Shown: positions 23,401 through 37,100 of the stretch, piece by piece | Position numbering within the stretch: position 1 is the stretch's first letter | Layout of the letters: each line of letters begins with the position of its first letter | NCBI GenBank assembly: GCA_037576195.1 | Contig: CM075104.1 | Coordinates: 19,918,211-19,982,210, forward strand | Direction of reading: 5' to 3' | DNA length: 64,000 nt | Source: Phytoseiulus persimilis | Lineage: Eukaryota > Arthropoda > Arachnida > Mesostigmata > Phytoseiidae | Program-made: the position numbers and the translations under genes | The notes under the pieces: model-generated | Seen by the model: the letters and a program-made list of their open reading frames with translations, nothing else | Told to the model about the DNA's origin: nothing | Database searches by the model: none

Positions 23401-26400
23401 GGAGCCGACTCTCCGTGTCAGGCGGAGAAAACCTTGGTTTGCCCGCCGCCGAATCAGAGGAATTGTCATCCACGGGTCGTGTCCTAGCGGAGCGAGCCAC
23501 GATCTGCTCTGTCGGCGGAGAAACCGGCTGTGCCTCAATCATTATGTTTAAATGGACGTTTAGTTCTCCACGCAGATCACGTTGATAAAATAAACGATCA
23601 CAACAAGTTCAACGAGGGGTATCGGTCTATTGGAGGAGTCTTTTCGGAAACCCCGGTGCGATCACTGCGGACGAGTATGGTGTGCCCAAAGCTGCGTCTG
23701 ACTCGCTTCATTGAGAATGTGGCTACGAACGACATCTCGACCTCGAACAAAATACCTGGACGCGAAGCCACGTGGCACTGCAGTTGAGCGGACGAAGGTC
23801 TAAGACCTCTCCCTCGCCCCGATACCCAATGAGGGAGAACGAAGAAATCTTGAACATTTTGGTTCGGATCGAAATTGGATTTTCAATCGAAACGTCCCTG
23901 GGACCACGAATCGTCCCTCTGAACGCCGCGCGCGATCTTGGGGATCACCGGGAGCATTCTCTTCTCCGACCGACAGGAGCTTGTATCGCATCATTGTGAG
24001 TGCGGAATCTATTGAATCTTCCTCCCAAAGGTGAGATAGGCAACAGTCCGGACCAAAGATTCGCTCTCTCCAGGAATAGGAGGAGGAAAAACGACCGAGT
24101 TATCTTGTTACTACGGTTATTGGCTTCCGTGGTGCCTGCGCAAGATGCCCCGACACCTGGAGAGTTCCCAGGTTGGCCGCAGAAACACGTTCACAGGAAG
24201 AAGCGCACCGAACTATGCCGCCGAGGTTACCACCGACGGAGAACACATCAGATACTTTTCGTAGACGCCCACAACCATCGTTCACACTTCACGTTGTCCT
24301 GGGAGTTCTCACCGGTACTCATCGGGATGTTCCGAATCGAAGCATATCGAACTCCAACATCAGTATCCGTTTGCATCCCAGACTACGACACAAGTTGCGG
24401 CATATCGATGAGAGAATCCATCCAAACGCAGCCGCTCGTGAGACGGAGATGGTCTTTGATCGTTCCTTGCTCCTCGTTCATTGGACCTGAGGGGATAATC
24501 CTGCCGGCCGGCCTGCCGTCCAGTCGAGCTGCTGATGGACCACCAGGCCAACCGATGGAGCGGCCGAGGCGGGCTGGGGGCCTGGTAGCAGATTGTTGGC
24601 TCCTCATCCGTGCGGCCTTCGCTCTCCTGGTACTTCCCGGAGACTCTTGGGAGGCGAGCGGCGGACGCGACGCCCATTTCATCTTGTTCGTTCCCTCTCC
24701 TCGGTGATAAACGAACAGTCTGAACGAGCCGCTCTGGATGGATCAGACACTGTAGCAGCTGTTCGAGATAGGAGCGCGCGCTTTTCAACTGCATCTGGCC
24801 TTGCTTGATTCGTTTGATCCCTGTTGTCGACGGCAGCGTCGAATCCGTTGTTGGTCTCGTTGTTTGCTTGTGAGAACAGAGAAATACAATACTCCGGGAA
24901 AAAATAACAACCTAGAAGGAGGAAAGCGCAAGTGGGACAGGGAGCGAGCGAGAGAATCAAGCAAATGTTGGGAAAGACCGACCCTCAAGCAAGCGGGAAC
25001 AACAGGGTGGCTGCATTGCGAACGGGACGAAAAGCGTAGACCAGGACGCACCCTCCTGGTGCTCGAACAGAACGGGAAACGGAACAAAAAAAACGGGCCG
25101 TTTGCTTTCTTTTCAAAAGATCGCTCCGCTTTTTGCTCCGGCGAGCAGAAAACTTCATCAGCAAGAAGGGAAGCGAATGGATGGGAGATGGATAATCAGC
25201 CCAGATGGCCGTCAAGGATAGAAAGCCAAGGACGAAGGAGGCATCGACGCGCCGGCTCGCTCACAATGGAGATTCCGTTCCGAACGACCGATATCATCGC
25301 GGAGGAGTAGCATTGAGAGAAGAATGGAAAGACTGGAATCTTTCAGAGTGAAACAACGCTAGCATTCGAGCGGACGATGCGTTCCGATCGTTCACGATGT
25401 ATGCGACACGATCCTCATCTCTGGCTCAAGCGGTCAGGGCGAGCTCCCAACTTTCGGAGAGAGTTGAAGATTTTCACGAATGTTTCATCATCAACAGTTC
25501 CCGTTCATTCGATGATCAGAGGAGCACACACTCGGGCCTCGTCCGAGCGAACCCTCGTTGGACTCGACTTGATCATCCGCTGCGCTCAACGATCGCTATG
25601 TTTCTCAGAGACGACTTCCCCTCCTTCCACGAGGTTGGAACGGGGGGCGTTCGGGCCCGATCTCATCTGAGTGGGACTGGGGCGGCGCCCACTCCCGGGG
25701 GGAGAATTCCCACGTCGCGCGTTGGGTTGGCCGTCTTCACCCGCTCGCTCAAGCTAGATTAGCTCCTCACGAGCTTTCCCAGCATCGTTTGATCAATACT
25801 ATCGATGAGCTCCTCGATTCTCCGACTCCCTGTGGCAGGTGGCGTGGAATGAGAATACTCGCGAACTGCTATTTGCCCGGCTGCGAGACAATTTCACGAA
25901 TCCAGGAGGGCGCCCTACCCGGAATCTGACCGGTTCCTGGTTGCTGGCGCCAAGGACCGTTCACCAGTAGTCGACGTGGGCTCGCTATCATCGGCTACAA
26001 CGATGTGTTTCCTGTGCGCATGCGCTCCCTTCGCTCGATGGGAAGCTTCTGGAAAAGCAGTCCAAATGGCGAGTCGGACAGAAACAACTCCGGCCGGAGA
26101 GAATCGAACTCATTGGGATCGAAGTGCCGGTGCAGTATCGAAGGACCTGGTCCCGATTCCGCTGAGAATTCCCGTTCATGTTTCCTCGCCACGAAATTTC
26201 CTCAAGTTCTCACGAACAGCGCGCTGGCGCGACCACCTCTGGTGGAAGGGGCGGGGACGGAGGAAACGGAGACGAAACCAAGAGCGCGTCGAACCGTGCG
26301 TGCGTGTGTGGAATCGCGAAGAGACGCGGCCAGGGAGGGAGGGAACTACGTTAAGCCCCATCGTCTTCCACCGGAGTAAACGGAAAACACATTAAAGCGA

Positions 26401-29400
26401 TGGCGACGTCCGAGTTTTTCCTCGCGGAGTTCCTCGGCGTTCTCCAGCTCATCGTCGATTTGGGCGAAGATCCATAATTTTTTATCTTTACTCTTCTCTC
26501 GCTCTCTCGGCTGCGGCCTCCTTTCGCAGGTAGCGAGCGACTTCGATCTCAGTTGAACTGCAAGAGGAGGAGGGCCGGATGAGCAGCACTGAATCTGGAA
26601 TGACGCTGCCATTGCTTGAACGCAAAAACGGTGGAGAGTAGTTTGCTTTCCCATTCTGCTCTTCTTGGAATGCCGGTCATGGAGGCTGTTTCATTTTTTT
26701 GTCGACTGAATAATGCATACGGCGGCACATCAGAGGCCATAAGCGAGGAGATAATGAATTCCCCTTTTTATGTCGTCGGACCGACACCGCCTTGGAAGGG
26801 TTTCCGAGCTTTCCACAATTCAGAATCTCTGGAATGACATCGTTACCCGAGGCACCTCACAGATTCCTCTCAGATGGGTATCGGCATGTCAAGCCACATC
26901 GAAGACCGAACTTCAAACCAGAGGGAATCCGGCTACGAGACGGTGGAAATATCTGATCGGGATAATTGCTTCCCCCAGACCTTGGGCTTCCGTCACGGAC
27001 TATCCGTCAGACGAAACGATTCCGCAAACAGAGGATTCGAGATTCTCTGGAAAGAACCTCGGAACCTCTCCGTGACAGCTGGGATTTCCTAAACCCGGGC
27101 CCAGGGCTCCAACTAGGGCTGCACAAAGCAAACTGACGGCATGACACTTGCGGGGGTTGCACGCCGGGAACTTCTGAACCAGAAGCGTCGACAGCTTGTG
27201 ATCGTTGACCGGCCAGCCGGTCCACATCTCTGCGGACGAAGCCAAACTCATGCGATCGAGATCACATCTTTGTGAGTTGCTGCACAAAAGAAAGAAAATT
27301 CCGGATTCTGCCCCGTATTCAGAACAAGGTTCCGAGGGAGCACATCCCTCTGGAGCGCCCGACAGCCGTTTCCGGTTCATTCTCTTCGGAGAATCTTTGA
27401 TGCCTCGAGAGTTGGTATGAAATCGGTCGACCAAGAGTTCGCGGCTCTGAGGGTTTGCTTCACAGGAGCGAGAAGAACAGCACGCTCAAGGCAAGCGACC
27501 GCTGAATTCGGTTGACGGTAGCCCTCAAGCCGGAGAAGACGCAAAGAGGAGCATTGGAAAGTCATTTAGGCAGGAGGGGGAGGAGGCAAGCGAGTACGCA
27601 TCACTTCTGCCGCCACTAATGAAAGGAGGAGCGAGGGAGTTCGAAGGTAGAGAAAATGTCTTTCCGAATCCTCTACGCATGCGAAGCAACACCTCCGTGT
27701 CCTTCCGTCCTCCTCTGCAATCCTCTAATTCCTCTGTAAACCCTCTCCCCGTGCGCACATCGCCGCTTGTCCTCGTTCAGGCTCATGCTCGGAGATGTTG
27801 AAGCTGCTGAACGCAGCCGCATCGCTGCATGTGAGACTTCTTTCTCGTTCCGGATCCCCATGACGAGCCACTCGCTGCCTTTGTTCGTCTCATTCGTTCC
27901 ACTGATGAGCAGGCGCGTTTCTCGCGAAGGATTACTTCGGCCGCCGCTGCCGGCGTTGCCACAGTCCACCGTAATCAGCAAGCAACTCCCAGGAGAACGG
28001 ATACCCATTTCCTAGGCGATTTGTAACGTAGCTTCGAGTGGCTCCTACGCCTGGCTACCCGATCCTCCTCCGCGGACAGCAGATCGGAGTAAACGATTCA
28101 TCCGAACGTCTCCCACTCCACAACAGTTCAGGTTGACGTACTCGACGGAGAATGAGAATAGAGAGAAGAGAGCGGCTTCGGGGTTAGGATTCGCCCAGCC
28201 GGATCACCTCCTCTCCACTCGGCGTGTCCTCTCGCCGAATATTCGAGCTTGAGCTCATCCGGTCGTATGGAGAGATCGAAAAAAATACAAGGTGTACATG
28301 CGTATGCGTCGCACAAATAAAATTTCTCTCGAATGTATTGTGTCGCTATCGGCAAATCTCTCAGGAGCTTCGGAACGGATTCGGAGTGGAATAAGCCTAT
28401 TTTGTGCCTATTTTGATATTCCGTTCCGTTGTCCCCTCATGCGCTCCGTCGTCCTTTTCCCCCGGCGTCGTTCACCGGGAACCGGCCACCCCTGCCGGAG
28501 CCCGATCGGACGGCAGCGGTTCGCTCGCCTCAAGCGTTTCTGATGCGTTCTCGACATTTTTCTCGGTCCAGTGATCGCTGCCGTCCCACTTCTCCCGCGT
28601 TTCAGGGGGGGGGGGGGTCCTTTTCCTCAGCACGCACGACTTTAACCTGCTTACGGGTTCGTGTGTGTTGTATGTCTGCCTGTCAGTGAGTGTGTCACAG
28701 CAGGGCGACGTGCAGTGTTTACTCTCGCTACCCATTCATTTTCCGCTGCTCCGTCATTGCCATTCGAATCTGCCATGACAGACGTCTTGCGTCTTTTGAT
28801 GGAGAACCCGGCCGGATCCCGAGGGAGTCTGTATTCGAGGAGGTCCCCCATATCGGGTGCCCTCGCGCTCACGATACTGCGTTGCTGAGGGAACGTGTTC
28901 GTACAAAGGCCGCATCCGGCTCCAGGAGTTCCCTCTCACTTGGCAGCTTGCCACGCGATTGCCTCAAGTGCTACCGGACCCGGCCCTCGAATCACAGTTC
29001 GATTCTGTTGGTCAGGCAGTCAGTCACTCACTCACATACTCGGCATGAACGTCCGTTCGTAGGAATACACAATTCGCTCAGTGGGCAGCGGGAAATCGCA
29101 CAACATCTGCTGCAGTTGGCTGCATCTGAACAGTCTGCCGTGCCGCCTGTTCACCCGTCGGTGTGCCAGTCAGCGGGCCGGCCGGCCGGTCATCTCCCAT
29201 GTCCGAGAGGCAGAGGGCATGTCCGCCACAGATGGCTTGCTGTACACGCGAAGTAAAGTGCGTGCACTTGTACGTGAACACCCGGTCTCGGAGGAAAGCT
29301 TTCAATGTTCTCGTCGCGGGGCCCCTATTCCCGGGCTCGGATTTCTCAAAGAACAAAGCAAAAGTGTAGGCTTCTGGCTCGGAATGCACGGTGCGCCGTG

Positions 29401-30908
29401 GCTCGGCACACTTGAAGTGCGTAGTAACCAGTCTGTGCCGAGATGAACGTTTGCAGGAAGTATCAAAAGCAGAACGTGCTGGTCTCGCTCGATTAAAACG
29501 AATCGCACCCGAGGGAAGGAACAGCGTGCAAGAGCGGCTCCACTGCGCCCCCTTCGATCCACTCTTGCTCGCCGTACCCCGGCCACTGCTCTCATATTCC
29601 TCTCGACGGTTTCCGACTCGCCTCGCTGCCCGACCTCCTTTGATGCTATAACGCTTGGCTCAACGTTTTAGCTGCTCGCTTATCTCTTCGAGCGAGTCGG
29701 GCTTTGCGTTCGCTTCGCAGAGATGACTTCAAATGGCACATTCAGTGAGCCTGGCTTGCAACTCCGGTCGGGAGGAGGGGCCCAACACTAATGCCAGGCT
29801 GACAATCGTCCCCCGCATTTCACTGTCAGGCCCGGATTGCTCGATGAAGTCTCGTATTCGTCGTTGTTGGCGTCGTTGTCGGAGTCACCATCCCGGTCGT
29901 GGTCGACGTTGTTGCCATCAAGGCGGTGGCGGTAGAGTTGGTGTTGGTGGTAGCGAAATGTTTGGCGAGCTGGTTGGTCGCGGCGCAACTTAATGATGCA
30001 TAAAATGTCAACACGCTCTCATTGGAGTCATCACACAGCAGCCTGGAGTTACTTCAGAGACCATAACGCGCTTGGTGATGCGTTTAAATAGTTCGTTCGA
30101 CATGAGCTGTTGAGCTCGCCGAAACAATGTTGCCTTGGAAGACGAGGAAACTAAAGCGGGAAGTGCTGAGATAGAGAGAGGTTCCGCCGTGTCGGATGCG
30201 AGAGTTCACGATTTTTTCGTCGTTCCGAGCCCAATTCGGTGGGAAAGAGTGTTCAGACCGCAGGAATCCGGGAGGATCATTTTTGAAGGCAACAGAGAGT
30301 TTCCCGAAGCTGCCGTCGAAACCCTGGCGCGCACTTCAACCATCGCATCAGATAATTATTTCGGTCAGTCGCTCATAAATCCAGAGCCTTGGACCAATGC
30401 GCACTCGTTTATTTTAGAAATATAAGGAGACCGATCTTAATCCTCACTGAGAAGTTGGCTGAATAATGTAAACGTATCAATATAGAATCACCAAGACCTC
30501 TCCTTTGACATCATTATCGGAAAAGGAACTTTCAGGATGGCAGATCGGAAGCAGGCAATCTGGAAGCTCCGCTATTTTCAGAGCTTCTTCATCCTCGATG
30601 ATGATTCCAGGGCTCCGATTTCGGAAGTCGCATAGCCTCGAGAGTTGATTTCTCAAAAAAAGATCATACTCCGGAATCCCGGAAAAACGCATCGCAGAAT
30701 ATATACGACTCTGAATATCCGGTTTCAGACTGTCGGAGGGAAAGGATCGCTTGTTGTCGATGACGAAAACGAGGAGATTGGATCGTGCGGAGAACAAGGA
30801 GGGGAGTGATTCTCTGACTCTGATGATTTGTGAGCTTAATGCATTGAGTAATGGAAAGGTGCAGGAAGAGAGCTCCAGATTCGCGCCTGAAACCCCGCGT
30901 ATAAGAAA
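20494..30908. other. No supported gene
   Basis: Open frames up to 235 codons (24000-24707, +) and 194 codons (22958-23542, -) occur, but none resembles a known family and overlapping frames are equally open. A 12-base G run lies at about 28606-28617, and a degenerate triplet-rich tract (GTTGTTGGCGTCGTTGTC type) at 29860-29960. CCGGCCGG clusters occur near 24505 and 29175. I see no tRNA or rRNA. Confidence 0.35.
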
Positions 30909-31158
30909 CAGGGGCGTACCCAGCTTTTTTTTTTGGGGGAGGCCAAGGATGTGATGATGATGATCATCGTCTCGAGATTTTCATGACGCAATCAACATGG
31001 TTTTCAAACCTGTGAGAATTTCCCTGATAAGACTGAATCTTTGTAGAACTTTTTCGTCCATCAAAGTAGAATTTAATCCACCCTTCCCAATATCATCGAA
31101 GAGTTTTGGGGGGGCCATGGCCCCCTTGCCCCCCCCCCCCCTCCTGGGTATGCCACTG
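30909..31158. mobile_element. hAT-type MITE, copy A
   Basis: The 250-bp element starts CAGGGGCGTACCCAG and ends with CTGGGTATGCCACTG, a 15-bp imperfect terminal inverted repeat. It is flanked by a perfect 8-bp direct repeat, ATAAGAAA, at 30901-30908 and 31159-31166, the duplication length typical of hAT transposons. The inside is non-coding: a T-run, GATGATGATGATCATC, and a subterminal G-run/C-run (GGGGGGGCC ... GCCCCC). It is homologous over its full length to 52170-52437 in the same orientation. The intact target duplication supports the exact ends. Confidence 0.93.
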
Positions 31159-31166
31159 ATAAGAAA

Positions 31167-34100
31167 CCATATTGTAGGGAGGTTATCGGTGGTTAGCTTT
31201 ATATTGTTGCGACGTCTGTGTTTCTATCATTTCACATGATCAATGAAGGTTAGATTTAGCCTAGTTAAGTGCCGGAATCATTTCCGTTTCGTTTCTAACT
31301 TCGTTGAAAAACGCCCCTTGCAAACGGAGGGCCCGAGTTGCCCGTATGCAGGATTTGACGGCGGCTGTGGTGAAATTGGCATTCTGGATAACTACAATAG
31401 ATCAACTAATTCTAGATCCTCTTTATCCTCGAATTCGTCCGATCCAACGTGTCCACGGAACCTCGAATCGAGAGTTCATCCAAGAGGTGTGGAAGGAGCA
31501 GAATAAGGGGTTAGCGAAATCATCCGTCAGGACGCCGTATCAGCATTGTCGATGGAGAAAATCAATTCTAGAAGAGGTGCTCTGCGTATTCATTCAGCCA
31601 AATACTGAGAGAACATGCTAAACCAGACGCTCTCAAGATCAGTGTGGAGCGGAAAGGCTTGCCCTCCTTAGCTCTGTCACAGGTTAGCAATGGAATCAGT
31701 TCGAAGGACGCAATGTCACTTTCAAGCCCCAAAGAATAAAAGAGCTACCTCTGTCCTTTAATGCACATGGCGGCTCCTCCACGCATTTGTTTCTGCAGAA
31801 TTAACTCTCGCTCTCTTTCAATGATGGAGACGTTGATTTTCTTCCACCATACGACGTGGCGCACCCAAGCTCGGAATTATATTTCGTTTCGCCGATCGCC
31901 GCACTCAGTTCGGTTGGGAATCCATGATCGCTGGTAGAGCAGACGACGGTCACCCGTGGGAGTCGGGGTCCTTGATGCCTTCGTTCTGTTTAAGTAAAGA
32001 TTTTCTCAGGAGAAGTGTGAAGCGCTACGTGGCGCGCACACTAGTTAACGGCCCCTCCAGCCAGCTGAGGGACCTGGTTGGAAGGGGTCTGCTGGAAGAC
32101 AGCCGGAGGACCTGCCTGACGATTGTAATTAGAAGTGGTTTCGGGAGCCGAGGAGCTGCTGTGTGGGTGAGGGAGTCGCTTCATCACAGCAGAGTACCGT
32201 GCGCGTCGTAATGCGGCAAGTCGTTCGTTCCTTCGTTTGCTCACTCCCTGGCGCGGTCGACGGCCCCGAGCGTACCGTTTCTGTCGGTTCTGATGATTCC
32301 ATCAGAGGATTCGGGCCCCAACGGAATCGGGAAGCTGCAAAGTAGCTCCGACCCATAGCTTCCACGCCTGAATGAAAACGGAGAACGTCAGCTGATGACT
32401 CTCAAGGAATATCTCCGGGCATCGTTGGGAATTCCGCCGTTGTTTGAGCAGCTGACCCTCTGCGAAGTCGCGGGTCATCTTCCGCTTCCGATTTTTTCCT
32501 TCGTCTCCTCGATCAAGGTCTCTGATCGCCGTTTCGTGACGTTACGTCGTCGTCTCTGCCATCAGGCCGCAACAGCATCAGTGAGTTACGATCGAGCTCA
32601 ACGAGGATCGGTTACGGAAACCATGAGAACGCAAGACCACCCAGCCAGCCCGACGCGGGCGTCGGACGAGGGGAAACCGAGGAGAAAACGTAGCTGTGGG
32701 CTCCTACATGGATGTTTTCAGAAGAAACCCTGGGGAAATCAACGCCAGCACTCACTGACTTGCTCACTCGCTCGCGCGTCGGCTCCGCCGAGTGGATGCT
32801 TCACCGGTCTCTAACCCCGAGGTGAGCCGTACCGCTTCTGCTCGTGCTTTTCCGCGTTTCCCTCGCCTCTTATTCGTCTTTTGTTTCCATTCCGCATCCT
32901 GTTACACTTGATATACAGGTGGTCCGACACAAGACGTCGATGGTCGGACAGTAATTTCCCAGGGCAAAGGGGCCTGCGAAGGATGAGATACACGCCGGAA
33001 CTATAAAGGGAACTTCGATGAGGAGGGAGCAAGGACTCCGCGAGGAGCGGGATCATGAGTGACTGGAGAACGGTGTACAAGTCGGAATCCTAATCTTCGG
33101 GATGAAACCGTCACGGGTGCGCCATCTTTCATCCGAGAGATCCGACGAAGCAACGGCTTGATTCCCACTCTCTGCGAAGCCTCCGGGTACGCGACGACTT
33201 TCGACTGCAGAGACAGCGACAGAGCGCGTTTGAGGCACCAAAACGAAGTCTGATAAAAAGTTTGAGGTCTGCTCTCGTTTGGTTCTCCTCGAGGCTTTTC
33301 TGTTCCCGAATCTCCAATGGGGCATCTATTGCCCTCGGAACGCTTCTCTTTCTTGTCTTGCGGACAGACAGGCGCTCCCCCCCCCCCTCCCCCGCCCGCG
33401 TCCCTGCGGCCACTGGGTCCTCGCCCACGGCCGTCCGTTCGCGGGAAGGCCCGGCAACAATCCTTCTCTGGTTGGATCTTGGCTCAGCTGGCTGGTCGAT
33501 GCGTCCCCATCCTGATGTTATTCAATTTGTTTCCCCGTGGCGGGAGGGATCGGCTCCACCGGCCGCAAGATGGAAAATGGAAAAAAAGCGGCCTGCTTTC
33601 CTTATCGCCGTCAGACTTTCCATCGTTGGTTCTTTCATGGTTGGCTCGTTCTCATCTTGTTCTTGCTCGTTCTCGCTGTTTTTCTCCTCCCAGAAGGTCC
33701 TGGGAGGCATTAAACGCCGTCTGCAAGCGAGCAGCCAGCAAAGCAGACAATCAGTCAGTTCGCAGCGGAGCCAAATGTACTGCCTCCCTTTTCGAAAAGT
33801 CATCCTTTATCGATCGTTTTTCTCGCTCCGCTATCTCGTTTTGCCGGAGTGTGCCCTGATCGTTTGGATCGGGGAGCGTTATCCGCGTTCAGTGATTCTT
33901 TCATATTCCTCCCGTTTGAATCAGCGAGTCGATGCGAGGTAGGTTCGAACCAATTCTCTCGGCAGCTGAGATTGAAGCGAGGAGTTGCGCGGCGAGTTCT
34001 CACCAACGACATCGCCGAAGGGTCTATACGCCATGTGCGAAATCGAGTGTCGAGTACGGCTGCCGATGATGTGGTACATAAGCAAGCCGCACTGGTGATA

Positions 34101-37100
34101 TCACAGCTCCGAGCGGCGAGCCGACTCTTCCGGGAAGATGGTTCCCACTCTGTCGAGGCCAATGTCGACGAGGCTTCTTGAGGCTGACAGACCTCCAGCA
34201 CCTCCGCATAATTTCACAATCACATGTGTTCGATCGGAGATCCATCTTATCATGGCCCATCATTACCATTCGCATTCTCGTCAATAGTGAATACTTCCTG
34301 ATGCATGTTCAAAGATGTAGAAATATTGACCATTGTCGACACCGTCGAAAAAGAAGAGGAATCAATGTCGTCGCTCTTTGTTGCGGGCTAAATATGCTAG
34401 TTCCTGGCTCAAAAGCTTTCCGGAGCATGAAGATGTCGTTGAGAACACACGGAGCTAACGCATACTTGCAGACGCCATGGATATGCAGCCGCGAACAGGT
34501 TCCGTCGGACGACCTTAGTCAGCAGCGACGAGATAGGCCAGGGTTATCGGCTTGGTTTGTACCTCAAGTATGGGAGTGCGCTGCCACATTGGAACAGTCT
34601 TGAGCGGTGGTCTCGATTCGCACATTTGGTCGGATATGGAACTGGGATGGAACCGATCCCCATGGTGTCGTCCCTGAACGCCAGGAACGGGAGGTGGCTT
34701 ACGGAAACTTTCCCTAAGGTCCCTACAGACCACTCCGAAAAGTTGTTCCGGCTACTGACCATGAGCTTTTGTGCTCATGGAACTTTCTTCCGAGGAAAAA
34801 TAGATTGTCGACAGCTCGAAGGGGGACGCCACGGAAGAAAAGGGGACAATTCACATTTTGAAATCGGGGAGGCTTGATTCGCGTGACTGAGGGTAAGACA
34901 GGCGTCATAAGGACTAGTTGCGTAGGATCTGGATCACAGTTGCCCGGAGTCCAGCCCGCTCAGGGCGTCTGGCGTACGGCAGAGGCCTCGGAGGGCGCCG
35001 CGGGCCACCTAACAGGGGACTTCCAAGACGAATAATGCTTGACTCGCTCTGGGCCTCTCTCTCAGCGCAGAAAAGTTATCCAAAGCTAGACCAGACTCCC
35101 GCTCGTCAGCAGAATCAGTACTTGCTAGATCTTCGGTCTGGACTGAAACGAATCCTCATAGTGATTCCGGGCCATCCCTGATGATCAACGAAGTATTACC
35201 ACGCGTGCCGCGCTCGAAATTCACTGGTAATGATCCCAAGCTGATCGGTTTGCATCCAACAAAGGAGTCAGGCGGCCGGAGCGGAGAGAAAACCGAGTGT
35301 TATGGATTCGTGTGTGGAGAAGTCGACTCACGGTTCCACAGTCTCGAGCAGCAGGTTGCTGATTCGACTCAGAGCCATCTGGTTCCCGAGGCTGAATTCT
35401 CCACAGATGCTTTCCGCGGTTCCCACGCTGTCAAGGCGAATTTTGGGGAAGCTTTACTCCGGGAAAACTTCCGGTTCCTGACTCCCGCGGAACAGGCTCC
35501 TCACGGGGCCCGGAACGAGGGCCGGGGAAAATGAAGAAATCGACATCAAAGGACAACTGTTCGATGAGCTAGCTCAGAGAGTTCTGCTGACATCGAACAG
35601 ACATCGGTTCGTTAACGCCGCTTTCTCCGCTCCCGGAGAACTGGCCGCCGCAGTGAGGTATTCTCAGGTCTCCTGTCATCTGGTTGAGCGAGCCTCGGCT
35701 TGCAACCGACGGAAGTCCGACCGGCTGCGCGGGCAGAACACGCCATTCGGCGTTCAGGAAAAATGGGCGTTCAAGCCAGCACGCGAGTGTTCTGCAAGGG
35801 GAAAGTAGGCATCTACACCTTTGCCGTGACACCAGCTCGCGCGTGTATTAGCTAGAGCTCCTGCGCTCGCTTCGCAGGAAAACTTCGCGCAGACCGAGCG
35901 GAATCCGGTGCTCACTCTCTCCAGAGCGAATTTTGAAGGGGCTCTTGAGTCAAGGACGAGGACTCAATATCAAGAGGAGCATCCACTACGAGGCAACTCT
36001 GGAAACGGTTCTCGAATCTCGTCACGGAAAACGCGCATCGCCCCGGGTTGCGATCGTTTGGCTGACATAAGCGGCGAGGGACGTCTTCCTATTCGCGACT
36101 CATTGTTGCATGCTCATGCATCGTTAACGCTTCCGTTCGATTAGTTAGCGTAATCAGCACGCGGCGCACCGACGGCACACACGCGTGCGTGCAGTGATTC
36201 GAATCATACGTTCCCATCCGGGCAAAATGCACGCACAGCAGAAATGTCAAACAGCGGGGTGATGACACTGAATAAACTGAATGCAGGGATGCGGTCTCAG
36301 CAGCCGAGTGTTTAAATGGCGCTTTGGTATCATTCTAGACCAGAAGAGATTCGTTGTGGAAGTTCCGAGCGTGGCTGGGACTTCGGGGAATGGATGAGTG
36401 TCTGTTATGCGACAATCAATCCTCGCCCATGGTTGACGAAAGTCTCATTTGGAGTACCGCCGCCTTTGTTTGAACTACGTTCGAATCCGAGAGCGCACCC
36501 GGCCGTGTTTGTTTCGAATCATCTGAAGCTGAAAACGCTCCCGCAGATGCTCCGAACGGCACTTGAGCTGGCTTCCTTGGGTTTCGAGCCCCTTGCAGCG
36601 CACCGGCCTCGTGTTCTCATCTGCAGCTTCAGCATCATGGCTGTCAACCCCAGTTCCCTCAGCTAAGTGTACTCCTCCCGATCAAGACGAAGAAAGCAGC
36701 AGGGCCTCATCAGCGGAATTATACCGGCTTTGTTCCTGAAAAGCCTTGTGAAAGGGAAAAAAGAGTCGTCTACTCTGGAAGCTGTCGAGGGTGCGTCAAG
36801 GCTGCACGGAAAGCTCATCGAATTGACGGCAAGCTTCGGTGATACATCTCGCCGAGTGACAATCAACCTGATCATTATTCGAGGAAACCATTGCTTCCGA
36901 GAGGTGGGATTCTTGAGGGGGGACCCAACCTGCTCGTTCGGAGCCCAGAGTCTTTCGTGCCATGTTAAACGCCGTTGTTTCTTCCTTCACCACGGAACTA
37001 ATTTCATTCTCATGCCTTGCTCCGGGGAGTACTCGAGAACCACGCTTGCCTGATGAGCACGTACGTGTAAAAAAGAACGATGCTCATCGTGCACCGACGG

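Noticed and set aside
24000-24707. 235-codon plus frame
   Set aside because: No domain and no splice or start support. Overlapping frames on both strands are also open, and several unsupported frames of this length occur in the window.
24996-25050. CAGGGTGG, as a possible fourth foldback terminus
   Set aside because: No flanking TA and no matching inverted end within 2 kb.
33262-33942. 226-codon plus frame
   Set aside because: It runs across a C homopolymer and low-complexity DNA, and other plus frames over the same bases are equally open.
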